A program made the translations under genes and the position numbers. Shown piece after piece: positions 9,181 through 23,037 of a stretch of 64,000 nt of DNA. Under the pieces are notes generated by a model that did not search any database, was not told where the DNA came from, and saw only the letters and a list, made by a program, of their open reading frames with translations. The DNA comes from Diatrype stigma (Eukaryota > Ascomycota > Sordariomycetes > Xylariales > Diatrypaceae), in assembly GCA_022225965.2 (NCBI GenBank), contig JAKJXP020000101.1:106913-170912 (forward strand), written 5' to 3'. Positions within the stretch are counted from its first letter, which is position 1; every line of letters begins with the position of its first letter.

Positions 9181-10570
9181 GAATATTTTTATCTTGATTT
9201 TGCTTTGTTTTTATATTCTGTCTTTTCTTTTCTCTCCCTTTCTTTCCTTCGTGGTTGATCCCGTTGTTCGTAATTGCAAGGCCATGTGTCATAAGTTATC
9301 TTTTCTCAGAAGGAGTATACCAGGGTAGGCATTCTTCGCGATCTGGTATGAATCCTAGCAGCATCTACGTCGTAGTCGTACCTGTCTGTAAGTCCCGGGG
9401 ACTGGCGTCCATTATTAGACAGGCCGTGCAGCTGCCGTGGTATGCTATGAGCCTCTCCCAGAGGAGCTTCTACCAGAGGCTGGGGCATACTTAGGTAACT
9501 ACTCACCTACCTTCTTACTTACATCAATGCTGCATGCACATGGCGCTGAACATGTATGCGTAGGCGCCCGGTCCAAAGCCAGGCTCACACATGACAGCAC
9601 TAAATCTTGGTTAAATCTTGGCGCAGATGGGGAAACCATTCGAGTTTGCACTTGGGGGGTTGAAAGGGGAGTGGGGGTGGAGGGGGAGAAGGGGGGGTTA
9701 ATGCTTCGGTGGCAGACATACTCTCTGGCGACTCGCTTTACAGCGGCTCGAGGGGCAACTGGCTAAGAAAGGTTAATCCAACCTCCCACTCATTGCGAAT
9801 GTTACACGCTGAGGTTACAGACGGTTCGGATTGACCTGTTGCGCTGCTCTGAGGGAGGTTTGCCGGCTGCATGACTTGGATTCATTGCTCCTTATTACGT
9901 GGCCGCAACTGGCGTCCTGCCAGAGATACCAGAAGTGTATATACCCAGGTGCCTAGGTAGGATACAGATGTAGTCACGTGGTGGGGGAGAACTCCAAAGT
10001 AACCACGGAACCGTTTGATGAAGTGAGTGTCTATATGATGCTAGAGGCTTGCTATACTTCGGCTTCCCGGGGTACCCAAGTCATGGAGGGTACTGGTTAG
10101 CCAGAGACAAATGGGGATCGATTTGGTATCAAGTAGATTCATCAATTAGACACGCGAGATGTACACCTCTACCAGCTATATATATGTCTCTTGTCAAGTC
10201 CGTCCACCCTCTTTACTTCATCTTATTAATCGCTTAGGGAATCGATATGTTGCAGGCCCTAGTGAGGTATTATGTACGAGGTTGATATGTTCCGAAGATG
10301 AAAGGTGTGTACGTGAACTGGTGTGAAGCTCTGATGGCTGGGCCTCCTGGAAGGTATCTTTTTTCTTTCGACACCTTCGCTGAGTTCCCGAGGTGATTAG
10401 AAAATTACGTTAAAGCATCCGCTGGTATAAACAATCCGTCATTCATGCCTGTTAAACCGTCGTTCGCTGAGACCCCCATGGGAAAAGTATGCCGGTCCCC
10501 GCCGAGCTGTTTGCGTTTGGAAGAGAATAGACCGCGTCTAAAGATGTGTTGGTGGTTTTGGTGGTATTGG
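9181..10570. other. Intergenic, with a G-rich cluster
   Basis: No gene seen. At 9654-9697 five G runs of 4-7 bases in 44 nt (GGGGGG, GGGG, GGGGG, GGGGG, GGGGGGG) could form a G-quadruplex on the + strand. The right end is the 3' flank of the membrane protein gene. Confidence 0.5.
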
Positions 10571-11137
10571 TTAGGAGAACTGCGATCGATCTTTCTCCTT
10601 GAGACCACCAATGTTGTCCATATCGATCGAGTAGAACCCGTTACTATTTTCTTTCTCGTACGCTGGGAGCTGCTCCTCCTTGACAGGTTCGAGACCGACT
10701 GTTGCATCACCAACACGAACGACAAGAACGCGCCCACTCTGCCGGCGGCCGTTTTCGTCATGCTCATCGGGGAAGGTGATATGGATTTCGGGAATGTTGT
10801 TCGGCGAATGGGGGGGTGAGTTCGGGTCGGCTAACATGGGGCGGCCATTCACAACGACGATACTTTGACGGCCATCCGCTGTCTGGATGGTAAGGGTGTT
10901 GCGACCGTCGCCTTGTTTTATATCGCTATACTGGGGTAGTGCCTCCTCGGGTGTTGTCTGTCGATGTCTCATCCGTCGTAGCACTATAAGTATGGCGATG
11001 AGTACGAGGCCGAAGAAGGCCACGCCAAGCAAGGCGATCATGAGGTTCATCACCGTGCCGGAGCCATCATTATCGTCCGAGTCGCGGCGGCCGAGAACGG
11101 CCTTGGTGGGGGTAATGAAATCGGGAAGAGGAGACAT
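10571..11137 (-). CDS. Single-pass membrane protein, unknown function
   Basis: 188 residues from ATG at 11137; the open frame extends 7 codons upstream only through a GTG. A short extracytosolic N-terminus (MSPLPDFITPTKAVLGRR) precedes one strong transmembrane helix at about residues 30-54 (LMIALLGVAFFGLVLIAILI). Arg-rich RRMRHRQ follows, so the long C-terminus is probably cytosolic. That tail holds two proline-tyrosine segments, EEALPQYSD and EEQLPAYEKE. These resemble the PY-type motifs that recruit Rsp5-family ubiquitin ligases or adaptors, though neither is a strict PPxY. I do not recognise a named family. No signal peptide is evident, so the helix may act as the signal anchor. Upstream CT/GA-rich DNA at 11400-11600 could be a long 5' leader. 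Confidence 0.7.
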   Translation of the reverse strand: MSPLPDFITPTKAVLGRRDSDDNDGSGTVMNLMIALLGVAFFGLVLIAILIVLRRMRHRQTTPEEALPQYSDIKQGDGRNTLTIQTADGRQSIVVVNGRPMLADPNSPPHSPNNIPEIHITFPDEHDENGRRQSGRVLVVRVGDATVGLEPVKEEQLPAYEKENSNGFYSIDMDNIGGLKEKDRSQFS

Positions 11138-14100
11138 GATGATGTGGGTGTTGATCACACTGTTTAGCGCTACCTAGTAGTTATCCTGCTCGAAGGGAAA
11201 AGGCTGTAATCGACGGCTGAGCTGCATGGAAAAAGAAAGGCAGAGGTTAGCTTTAGTTGATCGTTATTGACCGGGGTGGCGGGTGGCTTCGAGACATCGG
11301 CATCAAAGGGATGAGGGATGGACAAGGCCGACTCACAGAAGGGGGGATCTCGGCCTAGCAAGATATTATTGTAATCGGCTGTCGGTTTAGTCAAGACAAA
11401 AAGACTGGACAGTGACAGCTGAAAGAATGAAGCTGAAACTAATGTAATGAATGACAATGCTAAGGGGATTAAGGGAGGGACAGCAGAGTGTAAGGAGTGA
11501 GTGAGCGCCCTGACTAGACCGACGACGATGACAGCGACGATGAAGGATCGTGGAGGGAGGGAAAGCCGGAAAGGAGAAGGAAAGGTCGAGATCAAATGTA
11601 AGGAAACTTCGGTAGAGATCAACCCCCGTGTGGGTCCCCACCTGGGCACTTACTTACCCAGCTTCGACGATCCACAGCACGATCCGATGGGCCAATGGCA
11701 GTAGAGCAAGCGTGAGGGATCGCAGGGATCCCAGGTAGGAATCCTTACCACTACGCAGTCTCCACTGCTATCATGGGGCTATCATAGGTCCCGCTAGCCA
11801 AACAAAGCACTGACCACCTCTTGCTGTAGCAGGGAATCACCAGGCACAGCGCTCTGATTCGCTGGTGCTTTGGACAGGCCCTGCACTCAAGTAAACGAAA
11901 CCACAAAACCCGCAAAACCACGCTCCTGTGGGGGGTGTTTAAGCGGCTGGCAATTTTAGTGATCGGCCAATAGACAGATGCCATCGTCGATTTAGGTGGG
12001 CAGAACTGACCAGAACGGTTAACATGCATGACGAACTTGGATGAACCACAGGCGACAGGGCTGCAGCAGGGGAAGGTGGACGTCGAATTCCAGGTTCGGC
12101 TGGAAGCTCTCAGTCGGCCAGTCAAGGAAATGTACATAACCACCAAGACCGCAACCAGAGCTACATATGCTGATGTGTCTGCCGCTGTCCGGCGCCCTGT
12201 CGCTGCCTGTAGAAGCACATTGTGATCCGAGCTTGCCAGATCCGAAAAGGGTTGCATGCGCCGATGAGGGCGTTGGGCGTCCGGATGTCCTGGCGTCTAC
12301 TAACTATCCAGACTATATAGCCTGCCACCCATTGAGTAAGCTGTCAGGCTGTCAGTCAGACTTCGACGTTCGAGAAGCTCTGTCTTGGTATACGTATACG
12401 AAGGTAAGCAATCAACAAAATTGGGGGCAGAAGTCGTTGTTTGGACCCAATCGAGGGAAGAAAAGGGCTCGTCACCGTGAGCGACTGGCGACGACAGCAT
12501 ACTGAGTACCGAGATGCATGAAATATTTGCGGCAAGAGCGAGAACTTCGCACGCCTTCGTATCACATCACACGAGAGACGCCAGAACAGTATTGTCTGGT
12601 ACGGGGCCTGTCCCCTTTGCACGGAGCTCTTTCGAAGCGCCATGATGTGTTCCCATGCTGCCATGGTATGAGCCCGTTGTCAAAGAAACTTCTTGGAGAC
12701 GGAATCTGGGCATGGGTTTGGGTATGTATGAGATGGTCGAAGGCAGCATCATCTATTTATACGGAATGATGCGGCGAGCACATGATTATGTGATCTAGCT
12801 AATTTTGTAGGGCTCCCCTTCCCCGAGAGCTTATTTTAACACCCGACTGTATTGCTATGGGTTCATCAAAAGGCTGATGGGCACTCCTGCCAATAAACAG
12901 AGCGGCAACCCAACCTCTCCGTCAACTGCACTGGCGCTGACCTTTAGTAGGCTCCTTCCTGGCTGTCATCCGAGACATAGCGGGATCTGACAGCTGAAGC
13001 ATTGTGCTGGTGAACGGCATCCGCTGTAGAGTCGCACATCCGAAGTCCCGGTCTCATAGGAATGGCCACGGACACTAGGTTACAGGAAAGAGTCCGTCCG
13101 TCATCTCGATGTTTCCTATTAGCTTCGATCCAGTTTGATCAAGCTGAGCCCCCACGCTCATGCGCATCACGGGAGGCAATTTCCTCACTTCTCGACACAG
13201 GGCGCACGGCGGACCGCCTGCTTAGGACGATGTGTTGCCCTTCAGTCACACATTCTTATGCGAGTGAGCGACTGTCGCCTTGGCCTTGAGCATAAAATGG
13301 GAGTATGGATCGAATGCGAACATAAGCAAGGCATCGAAGCAATTCGCCCCCTAGCTGGGCATGTTTCCGCGCTTATGCGTCCTTCTTGCATATTCAGCAT
13401 AAGCAATGTTATTGAAGGGCTACTCATGAGTGACAAAGGGCAATATGAGCTTGAGTACACTGGCTGGCTACCTATACCTCGCGTCAACTCAAACCTAGGG
13501 GTTTGAAATGAACCTCTTATCAGTCACTTCATCTTGGCGGTCGTCATTTATTGATCGCTTAAAGTCGAATTAGGTTCAAGTAGTGCAGGATCAAGCCAGA
13601 CTTGTTTTGACTGCTGTTTTGATATAGGCACTAGCGCTTGGTATTCTCATCTCGCCGACACTTGAGACATATCATTCCACTAGTGCCAACGCAGTGTGTC
13701 TAGTCTCAGATTCTCTTGCAAGATCTTACTTGGTGAGTCTAGTCTACCGGCGAGTATTGACAATGAGAGTACTGTGGATCTGGGGATTTGTGTCATGGAG
13801 TCATAACATAGTTGGAAACGAAACAAACCAACCCAACCCAACAGGGTTGTTGTGGGAAACGGGATTACCAACCAACGATTTTGACGGTCGAGGCGAGCCT
13901 TTGCTGCTGTGCGACAAGAATGGGCGCCTGGTTGAAGCCAGTACCATAACCTCGGGGCATTGCGGTATGACTGGTGAGAGATGAGCATAACCTGATGTGA
14001 GACCCCGCGATGCTCGGCAAGGGGATGTTGGTACTGGAAACATGACGGGAAAAGCCGACATTGGTCTGCATTCCCAAGGATGATTACTGCGTTCCTGTAA

Positions 14101-16148
14101 CAGCATCATGATAAAGAAACCGACATTCTTGTTTCGCACTGCATCCCATCTATCCCTTGCCTTCCTAGATCCATCTCTGGTAAATGGGACCTGCGAGTGT
14201 CTAAAAGAAGACACTAGGTATACGTAGGACCGTCGTAGGTATCCCGAGCCCACCTAATCGTGGTCAAGTCTTAGAGTTCACAATGGAAACCCCAAACTCC
14301 GTGGCCAGAAGCGATCGTGCTGTATTCTCAACGAGGAAAGTGTCTGTAGATAGCTATGCTTCAGTCACTATCTTCGAGGATACTTGTATACTATACATGT
14401 CTTAGTGAGGCATCTCACGATAGGTGATCTGTCCATAGGCTCGAATATGAACTTAGTTATACGCTTGTAGACGAGTGGTGACGCACCCCGAGGACCGGGG
14501 TTTAGAAACAATACTGCGTGGCGCCATATCTATTCACAATTTCCAGCCCAGCTAAAGCAAGACCAGTGAGGACTAGGTTCGGCATGATCAAGGGGTTTGT
14601 AGATTAGCAGGTCGATGGGCATGTATTATGGCAGAGCCACATGAGTGATCTGCCTTGTACACCCGTCCCTCTGTACCACGACTTCGTATGTCACATACTT
14701 CATGGTAGCGTATGTGTCTACCTAACTCATCAATTTTGTAGATACTAGATCAAGTAGTAATACTGTTGGACTCGCCCTTCCTTCTAGCCTCCGCGGTTCC
14801 TACAATCTACCCCTTGGCAAAACCATCGATAGTTGTCTATCACGCCTTTACAAGAAGGAACAGATAAGGCAACTAGAATTTCAACGGACGGTTTCGACGA
14901 GTTGCCTAATGACGAGATCCTTATCTTCGCGGAAACCCAGCCTTCTTTCTTTCTTGATGTCATATTAAGCCATACTAGTTCGAACATATCCCTACCTGTC
15001 TATACCCCTCTTGCTGTGTTCTATAAGCCAGTTATATACACCTTTCTCGTATGCATAGCATTTCAGCCCCCACCAAGCATGCGCCGTCGCAATCAGTCGA
15101 AGAACAAGAAATAAGTGCAAAGACGAGACCGCCGGCATTATTCTATATTCGCCGCACATAGATCAAACCTACTTGTTCGTCACTGGTTGTATAGGAGGAG
15201 CAGACAAGTAGCATTGGTACCAAGACACACCCAGCTTTCATCTATTCCGTATATACCTCAACGATCGACCCCATTTAGTGAAGCCCTTGGTGAGTAACTT
15301 CCACGTCATTGGAACCGTTTCAAACCAAGTACTATGAAGCGTTGTACATCCCGTTAGTTTGCGCCATGTTGATGCATAAGTTCAAACCCCCTTTCCCCAG
15401 GAGGAACGAGCAGGCTGAGAGTGTTGCCTAGTCGCCTAGGCTCAGGTTTTTGCCTCTGATATCCAAGTCGCCACCCTTCATGCTAGCCTTACTTCTTCTT
15501 GACCCGTCCTAGCAAGTTCCCAGGCGCTCCCATTCTCCATTCTCCATTCTGGCAAGAATCGATCGTTGACCCAGGCGTATAGATACAGGTTCTTGGGGGC
15601 TCTTAACGGTTCATGACATACCGCTGCATCGCCGTCGAAATAGTACAACGACCGGTCATTGAGCAGCTATAGCCTATCAGTAGACTGCCCAGACTGCTGG
15701 ACTTGGAGGTAAAAGAAGCTTGCGAAAGCAACAACGAAAAAAGAAGCAAAAAAGAAGAAGCGCTACTGCAAGCAACGGTCAAGGGTTGACCGGCATTGGC
15801 TGCGCCTGCGTCGCCTGTCCATTTTTAAGCTTCCAAGGTTCTAATCTTAACAACCCGGACGCTAGCTTAGTGTATCGGGACCCATTTATACCCCATTTCC
15901 ACAGCTACGCTACGTCAAACCCCGGAGATAGACGGGCGAGTTCCTCTGGCCAGTCCCGTCGCATTCTCCTCCTCCCACAACTCCATTAGCGTTACCGCAT
16001 CTACATACATATTTTAGGTGGTATGTAAAGAGATCCCGTCACTCCATTTTTATTTTAGGACAGCGACCCGCGCCCGCGCATTTCGTTCTTATATTGTTTC
16101 CCGTGGGACGATCTCGGCGCTGCATCGTTCCCATCATCACCACGACAC

Positions 16149-16184
16149 TGCACCTGCACCTGCACCTGCACCTGCGCCTGCGCC
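16149..16184. repeat. (CCTGCA)n microsatellite
   Basis: Four near-perfect CCTGCA hexamers followed by two CCTGCG variants, in the tract upstream of the PUF gene. Confidence 0.85.
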
Positions 16185-17351
16185 CACCTACTGCTAGCCG
16201 GGTCAACTGGTGGGAAGGGTCTTGGTGTACGAAGTACATACAGGCTAAGCGCAGCGTGCTTCAGAGTTGCTAGACTGCCTGCTGCCTGACTGCAGGTGGG
16301 ATAGGAATTAGACCCCGAGGAAACGACAGAAGAAACGACGAGCGAGCGAGTGAGTGAGTGAGTGTTCTGACTGTTCTGACTGTTCTGCTCTGTTCTGTTG
16401 GTGGTAGCACATGCCTATCCCATTCCTTTCCCATTCCAATACAGGCCAACTAGCGATATTCGAGATCCACCTCGAGGACGACTTATCACAAGTATCACAA
16501 GTACCACGAGTACCACGAGTACACCTACCTCACCTCCAAGGTTCCAAGTTGTTGTTATACCGCAGCACACGTCGAGCAGGAATCTGGCTATAGGGCACTG
16601 CAACCAATCAGCAAATAGCGTAACTATCTGCTTTCGACCTGCAAACGGCCTGTCAGCCAACCAGCTCAGGCACCTCTCGGCAAACAAGCAGGCAAGCAGA
16701 CAGGCAACGCTAGCAGGCAAGCAAGCAAGGCTATCAGCCAGACCAAGATTGAAGGGGACAGGGTTGCAACACGACCATCCAGCCCAGCTCTTTGAGACAA
16801 GCTCCGACTGCACCATTGCTCGGGCTTCTCTAAAAGTACCAGTATATACTACCTGCGTACCTTATGTACGTACCTACCACCTACCACCTACCACCTACCT
16901 ACGCCAGCCGCCGCACTTGAATACAGCATCGACAGATTCGAATCGCGTGCCTTACCTACTTGACACATACTCATACTGCATGCAAGTAGGTAGCTTAACT
17001 CTAAAAGCAACCTCTCTGAGCCTGCAGTCGAGACCCCCCCGTCCCTCCCCCCTTGACGCAGGAATTCCTGTTACCTGAATACACCACAGGTTGTACTAAG
17101 TCTGGTACTAGCCCAGCCTGCTACAAGCTACTTCAACTAACTTCAGCTAGGCACTCTGGTGACCAGGTACCACACTTCGTACAGTACATACAGGTATAGC
17201 TACCATACAGGCAGAGCTACCACGTACTAGGGACTCCCCAGGTGCTGCTGTGGGATTATATTCGGAAACGCCCTCCCCTGTCTAGAAAACTGGTCCATTG
17301 AAACTTTAGGGGACCCAGGGCTGCCAGGGATCCAGGGGACCTCCAGTCGCT

Positions 17352-17386
17352 ACCGCACTACCGCACTACCGCACTACCGCGCTACC
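17352..17386. repeat. (ACCGCACT)n short tandem repeat
   Basis: About four 8-bp units ACCGCACT, the last with one change, upstream of the PUF gene. Confidence 0.8.
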
Positions 17387-18660
17387 GTGTGAAAGGGCCA
17401 ACCTTCAGTTCCCATTCTGAATCCAACATATAGCGCCTGACCTGATTACCTCATTTCATCCCGCAACCTTACCTCTGGACATAACACAGCGAAACAACCA
17501 ACCTGCACCTGCACCTGTCGAAGTCAGGACCTGGAACGGCTTGGGAGTCCATCGCTCTCTACCTCGTCCTCCTCCTTTCTCTTTTCTTTCTTTCCCCGTG
17601 TTGGAAGGAATGCTCGTGAATGTGAAAAGTCCAACAGCGGCGTCTAATTCTCGGAACCGGAGCCCAAATATTCTCGATCTTTTTTTTATAAATTAACTTG
17701 TCGTTGCATGTCGCAGCCATCGTCAAAACATACTTATACCCGCACATACTGATACGGTACATACCTACATTTTATACTATCAACCTCCAGGAACTCTCCG
17801 GAGAGTCGTTATCGTAACCAGAGCACACTTTTCGCGCCCTGTTTTCTAATAGTATCTTTTCCCAACCATTCAGGAGCGCCCTCGATTTCTACGCCGAGTT
17901 CTTGCGCCATAGTCATATGCACACACTGCATTATTTACCTACCTCAGCCCTGTCCTCGCCTGCTTACCTGCCTACTTCCTAACCGATCTGTTCAACATCG
18001 CCTCGCCGTGACCCCCCCTCCGTCCTCTCCTAACGGTTCTTTCAGATCGACCGTGTCCTTCCCTATCGCTACCGAGTGCACACGACGAATGACGGCCGGT
18101 CAAACCGCACTGTTCGACAGCACTGCCCCGTAGTATCGCTACATCGTCACGCGCAGGGCTTCCTGTGAATCTACTTTCCGGCTGTGTCACCGCTCGTTCA
18201 TTGGAACGTCCGAATGCACAGCAATAGGACAGGACATACAAGTTTTTGGGTAAGACGCACATCCAACATTGCATATCCCACTCCAACATCGCCCTGTTCC
18301 TCTCTACCAGGTCCCGTTCGAAAGGCTTTAGATGCCCGACGTCCTCCATCAGGCTTAAGAAGCGGAAGCTAACACCACTTCTTCCCGCCTCATCGCAGCT
18401 TATAACCGTGAACTAGTGTCGCATATCTTCCTCGTATATACAACAGTGTATTATCTATTCTTCTGACGCATCGCGTACCTCGTTCCACCTACGTCGTCTC
18501 GGGTATATCTCCAACTGCCATATCTTGCAACGACGGCCCCATATCTGCCGTTCCCGACGATTATCCTTCAAGTTCTTGGGCGGGACTCTGGCGCAAAGTC
18601 GCTGGTTTCAACATCCTCATATAACCTAATAATACTGGACCGTTCCCGAGGGGACTCGCT

Positions 18661-21600
18661 ATGACGATGGCTGTAAGTAAATATATACATATACACTTGG
18701 GCACGCCATGTGCGCCAGGCTGTATTGGATAGTGGTTGCGGGCGTACGACATCTCGCTTGTCTTTGCTTTATGGCAAAATGGCATCCGAGTCGTGCATAT
18801 GCTGGCTTTACTTGGTCGGGCCTCGAACTTGAATTTGTACGCATCTGACTGACTTCTGCTTCATTCTCAGGGTCGTGCGAACGGGTTTCCAAGCTTTGGC
18901 ATGCCGGGCTCCTCTGCAGATAAAAACACGCAGCCTATTGGTTCAGCATTCAGCAATCCTCGATGGCAGCCCAGCGATATATGGGGTAGCAAGATTATTG
19001 GGGGCTCGCTAAGCACCAGCAGAGATGCAACAGGTTCTAGAGGTTTGTTGGATCAATAAATACGCACAAATATACGCAGTCTGTGGTGGCTAACTCACAT
19101 TGTAGGGTCTGATGAGACATCGCCTACTGGGCCTTCCGGCTCTGCCCAGCTCAACCCGTCATCTGAAGCTGTGCCATGGGGTTCTCAAGGTGTAATATGG
19201 AACTCATCCACTCCCTCTTCCCACAAGCAGTCGGCTTCTGGTAATGTCTCGCCGACGCGGCTCAGAGATATGCACGACATGGGGAACACCTCCCAGTTCT
19301 TCTCACGCTCATCTTTGGGGCAAAACGGATCAACCTACGCGAGTAGGCAGAAGCCAGCAGGAAACATCGATGCGACGACCCAGTCCACTAAATACCCGAC
19401 GTTCGACTCGATAGCCGATACCGCGGAGGCGCCAGGACTCTATGCAGCGCTCGGTGCTTCTAGCCTCTATAGACGTAACTCGAGTGATTCGACATATGCA
19501 GCTTTTGCCGCCCACGCCCACGCCCAAGCCCAAGCCCAAACCCAAAGACATGGCAGCCTTGCTCGTCAGTCGGAGGCGGAATCGAACATTACTTCGTCCC
19601 ATTTCGGGGATTATCATTTAAAAGCTAACACTGCAGGCCATAGCACATTCCATAACCACCGCCCCTCTGTTCCTAACCACTCGATCTCGTTTCCAACAGA
19701 AACAACCGCCCGGTCTCGGATGCCCGCCTTTGGAACTGACGTTTCTGATAACAAATTCAGTGATGCTCTTCAACAACTTAGCTTGGAAGACAATCCTGCA
19801 CCACCTATGAATGGTTATGGCGCCAATGGGGCTCCCAATCCAGCCAGCCAGCCATTTCAACTCAACCCTGGTTCATCTTCTTGGTCACATGAACCATTGA
19901 ACAATGCAAGGGGATATGGATTACAGGACAATTTTGTAGATCCGACACTAGCGCCTTTCTACCATCCAAAGAAGGCTTCGGGAGGAGGCTCACCCGCAGG
20001 AAACGCATTCCGGTCAAATGTTCACAATCCAAGGGCGTTTGGGAACACGCCGAACCCGCGAGCTGAGCCATGGAACAAGCCCAACACGCGGGACCCGAGG
20101 GTGCTTCACGATTTCGACCGCCAAGCGCACAACTCGCCCCAGTATCTGCCTCCGCAGCCACCACCATACTACGCTTCGCAATACTACAACCCAGAGTTGT
20201 CTCAGTACCCTAACCCCTACGAGCAGTTCGGTCAGAGCCCTCACTTCCGACCCGGCGTGCAGATGTATCCTTATATCTCTGCCCCTATACATGTTCCAAT
20301 CCGGCCCAGCAAGGATCAGGACCCCGGCAAAGGCGTTCGGAGCTTGTTGCTCGAAGAATTTCGGAGCAACGGCAAGACAAAACGCTATGAGTTGAAGGTA
20401 TGGCTGGGATATCTACATCTACAAAGACCCAGATCCCGCAACTAACTAGCGCCAGGATATCTACGACCACATCGTTGAATTCAGTGGTGACCAGCACGGT
20501 TCTCGATTCATACAGGAAAAGCTGGTAACAGCGAACAGCGACGAGAAGGAACAAGTATTCCGGGAGGTCGAGCCGAATGCGCTCCAGTTGATGAAAGATG
20601 TCTTCGGCAACTACGTCATCCAGAAATTCTTCGAGCATGGCAATCAGGTCCAAAAGAAGATACTTGCGAACATGATGAAGGGAAAGGTAGCCGAGTTGTC
20701 AACTCAGATGTACGCGTGCCGCGTGGTCCAGAAGGTAAAGACGCCGAACCCTCAGCTGCCAATAGAGGTCACGATAGCTGACCATATAACAGGCTATAGA
20801 ACACGTGCTTGTCGAACAACAGGCCGAGATTGTGGAAGAACTGAAACAAAAGATGATGCAGGTCGTGAAAGACTCGAACGGGAACCACGTCGTACAGTTG
20901 GTCGTTCAACATTTCCCTAAACAGGTCATCCCCACTATCATGAACGACTTTCGTGGCCAAGTCGACCAGCTCGCAGCTCACAATTACGGCTGTCGTGTGA
21001 TCCAGCGAATTTTCGAACACGGCACTGACGCTGAAAAGCGCGAATTGATGGCTGAGATTCATACGCACGGCAATTTCCTGATTACAGACCAGTTTGGAAA
21101 TTACGTTGCGCAGCACATCATCGAATTCGGCGAGCCGGAAGATCGCTCCAAACTGATCGAAATGGTCATTCAAAACGTTGTCGCCCTATCAAAGCACAAG
21201 TTCGCGTCAAATGTCGTCGAGAAATGCATCCAGTTCGGCACACCGGATCAGCGAAAGAGGATACAAGCTCAAGTTTGCGCGGTGAATAGTGACGGGACGA
21301 GTCCACTTCCGCTGATAATCAAGGACCAGTTCGGGAACTATGTGATTCGTAAGTCCATTATCGCCAAAAATGAATCTAGCCGGCCAAAGCTAACATGCTT
21401 ACAGAGCGATTGCTGAATTACCTCGATGGGCCTGAACGGGAAGCCTTCAGTAAAGAGGTGAACGATCAATGCCTTCAACTCAAGAAATGGAGCGGCGGCG
21501 GCACCAAACAAATTGCATCCATTGATCGAATCCTTGGCGATGCCTCACAGCCCAGGTTGACCAACGGAACGAGCACCAGGCCTACAGTGACTACCACGAC

Positions 21601-21805
21601 GCCCTCGTCGCCCGGTGGTTCAGGTTTACAGGGTGATACCACCTCTACTGGACCGACCCCATCTCTTACCACGGAGCAAAGTAGCCCTCAAAGCATAAGT
21701 CCGCCGAGTACGGATGCCGATAACGTTGACGGTTCTGTTACTGAGAAGGCTGAGCCTTCTGTTCACGACCAAGCCAACCCCATCGCGCAAGTCAACGATG
21801 CATAG
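18661..21805 (+). CDS. Pumilio-family (PUF3-type) RNA-binding protein
   Basis: Six exons: 18661-18672, 18871-19042, 19106-20397, 20456-20734, 20793-21348 and 21405-21805, giving 903 residues. The first exon has only four codons (MTMA). A long Ser/Asn/Pro-rich, probably disordered N-terminus leads to RSLLLEEF, the usual opening of the PUF domain. Eight PUF repeats follow, with RNA-contact helices such as [62 protein letters not shown] and GNYVIQRLL. The order matches yeast Puf3, which binds 3' UTRs of nuclear mRNAs for mitochondrial proteins and steers their decay or translation. A Thr/Ser/Pro-rich tail closes the protein. Assignment to PUF3 rather than PUF4/5 rests on the [19 protein letters not shown] region; targets are not known from sequence. 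Confidence 0.93.
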
Positions 21806-23037
21806 GGCTCATCGTTTGCTATATTATCGCACAGCGTGTTGATTTCTTAATTTCTCAATGTCTCGGCAAGTACCTGGTCTGCAGGCCGTGTGCTCGTGAG
21901 CGTCACGGAGGGTTATGGATACATTACTGTCGTCACGAGCGACTCGACACAGGGTTACATGGTCTGTTTTGCGCATGAAGGACTGATTTCGATTCTCACA
22001 TGTCGTTTCATCACTCACTATCATCTACCTACCACCTACACGGCCGCTTAATGAGAACGGGGTTGGGATTTCTTTCCTGATTTTCCGGATGGTGTACAAA
22101 CGGGCATGGTCGGGTACACAGAGGCAGGACATAGGCGTATGAGGTCACCGGCAAGATATACAGCGGTTGCATTTTTTTGCTATCCATCGGGGAACATATT
22201 TTTACCGGAAACTGTCGATTTGAACAAAAGCGCAAAAGGCTGGGTGGGGAAACAGGGAACGGACATTATAACTACTTCAGCAAGCGGAAATATGGTGTTT
22301 GTATTTATAACTACCGGGTTGTTCAGCGCGGATAGAAAGCCACCACCGAAAGAAAGACAGGATCAACCACACATACATCGGCGCGGCGCGTTGCGAGGTT
22401 TTGTAGAAACGGAAAAACAGAACAAGTTGTCGGCCTCTTCTTTAGTCTTTAGAATCCGGCGCATAAACCAACCTTCAGGTAGACAAACAAAAGGATGACT
22501 ACTTATCTATCCTCGCGGCAATAATCACAGTTTCAATGTCGAGTACACGAATCAATATATTTCAGGCTATCGTGGATATTCATACGGCGGTTGCCTTGCA
22601 GCCTTGCACTGGTTCTACGGTTTCGTGGGGGGGGAGGTGGAGGGGTTGTCATCTATCCTACTCAATCATAGTCGATCTATATATACGTGTGCGTGCCTTT
22701 GTTTTGTGTTCTACAGAACGAGAAAGTACCAAGAAGACCTCTGCGGTTGCCTTTGAAGGTGGTATGTAAAATAGCTATAAAAAGGGGATGATATGATGTC
22801 AAGAGATGACAACCTCGTTTGTTCTATTTCTCCCGGCACCGGCTGCTTTTTCGACTCGATCGGGCAGGACAGGGCAGGCTGGCAGGCAGGTAAGCAGGCG
22901 TTCGGGAAACTCCGCATTCGGTTCGGCCCCGATTTGACGAGGCTGCCTGGCTACCACCTACTGAGGACCTTTATACTAGGTATAATGTAAGCAGGCGTCT
23001 ACTTTAGCAAGACGGATAGGTCGTAGTACTAGAGAGA

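Larger units (their letters stand above)
11138..18660. other. Long gene-poor tract upstream of the Pumilio gene
   Basis: 7.5 kb in which I find no supported gene. Open frames are short, or longer without any family resemblance (for example 11751-12257 - and 13801-14253 -). Simple repeats occur at 16149-16184 (CCTGCA units) and 17352-17386 (ACCGCACT units), with ACCTACC tracts at 16865-16905. From about 16.3 kb the + strand becomes CT/CA-rich with many short upstream open frames. That is consistent with a long 5' leader or promoter of the PUF gene, as is common for regulatory genes in filamentous fungi. A non-coding RNA or decayed genes cannot be excluded. Confidence 0.5.

Noticed and set aside
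11751..12257. 168-codon minus-strand frame
   Set aside because: No domain or splice evidence; composition resembles random translation.
13801..14253. 150-codon minus-strand frame in the tract upstream of the PUF gene
   Set aside because: No recognisable domain, no clear splice structure and no ATG-supported continuity; could be chance or a decayed gene.
16398..17078. 226-codon plus-strand frame (16398-17078)
   Set aside because: Built from simple ACC/CTA repeats and Gln/Ala runs in the PUF leader region; no family signal and starts with a non-ATG codon.
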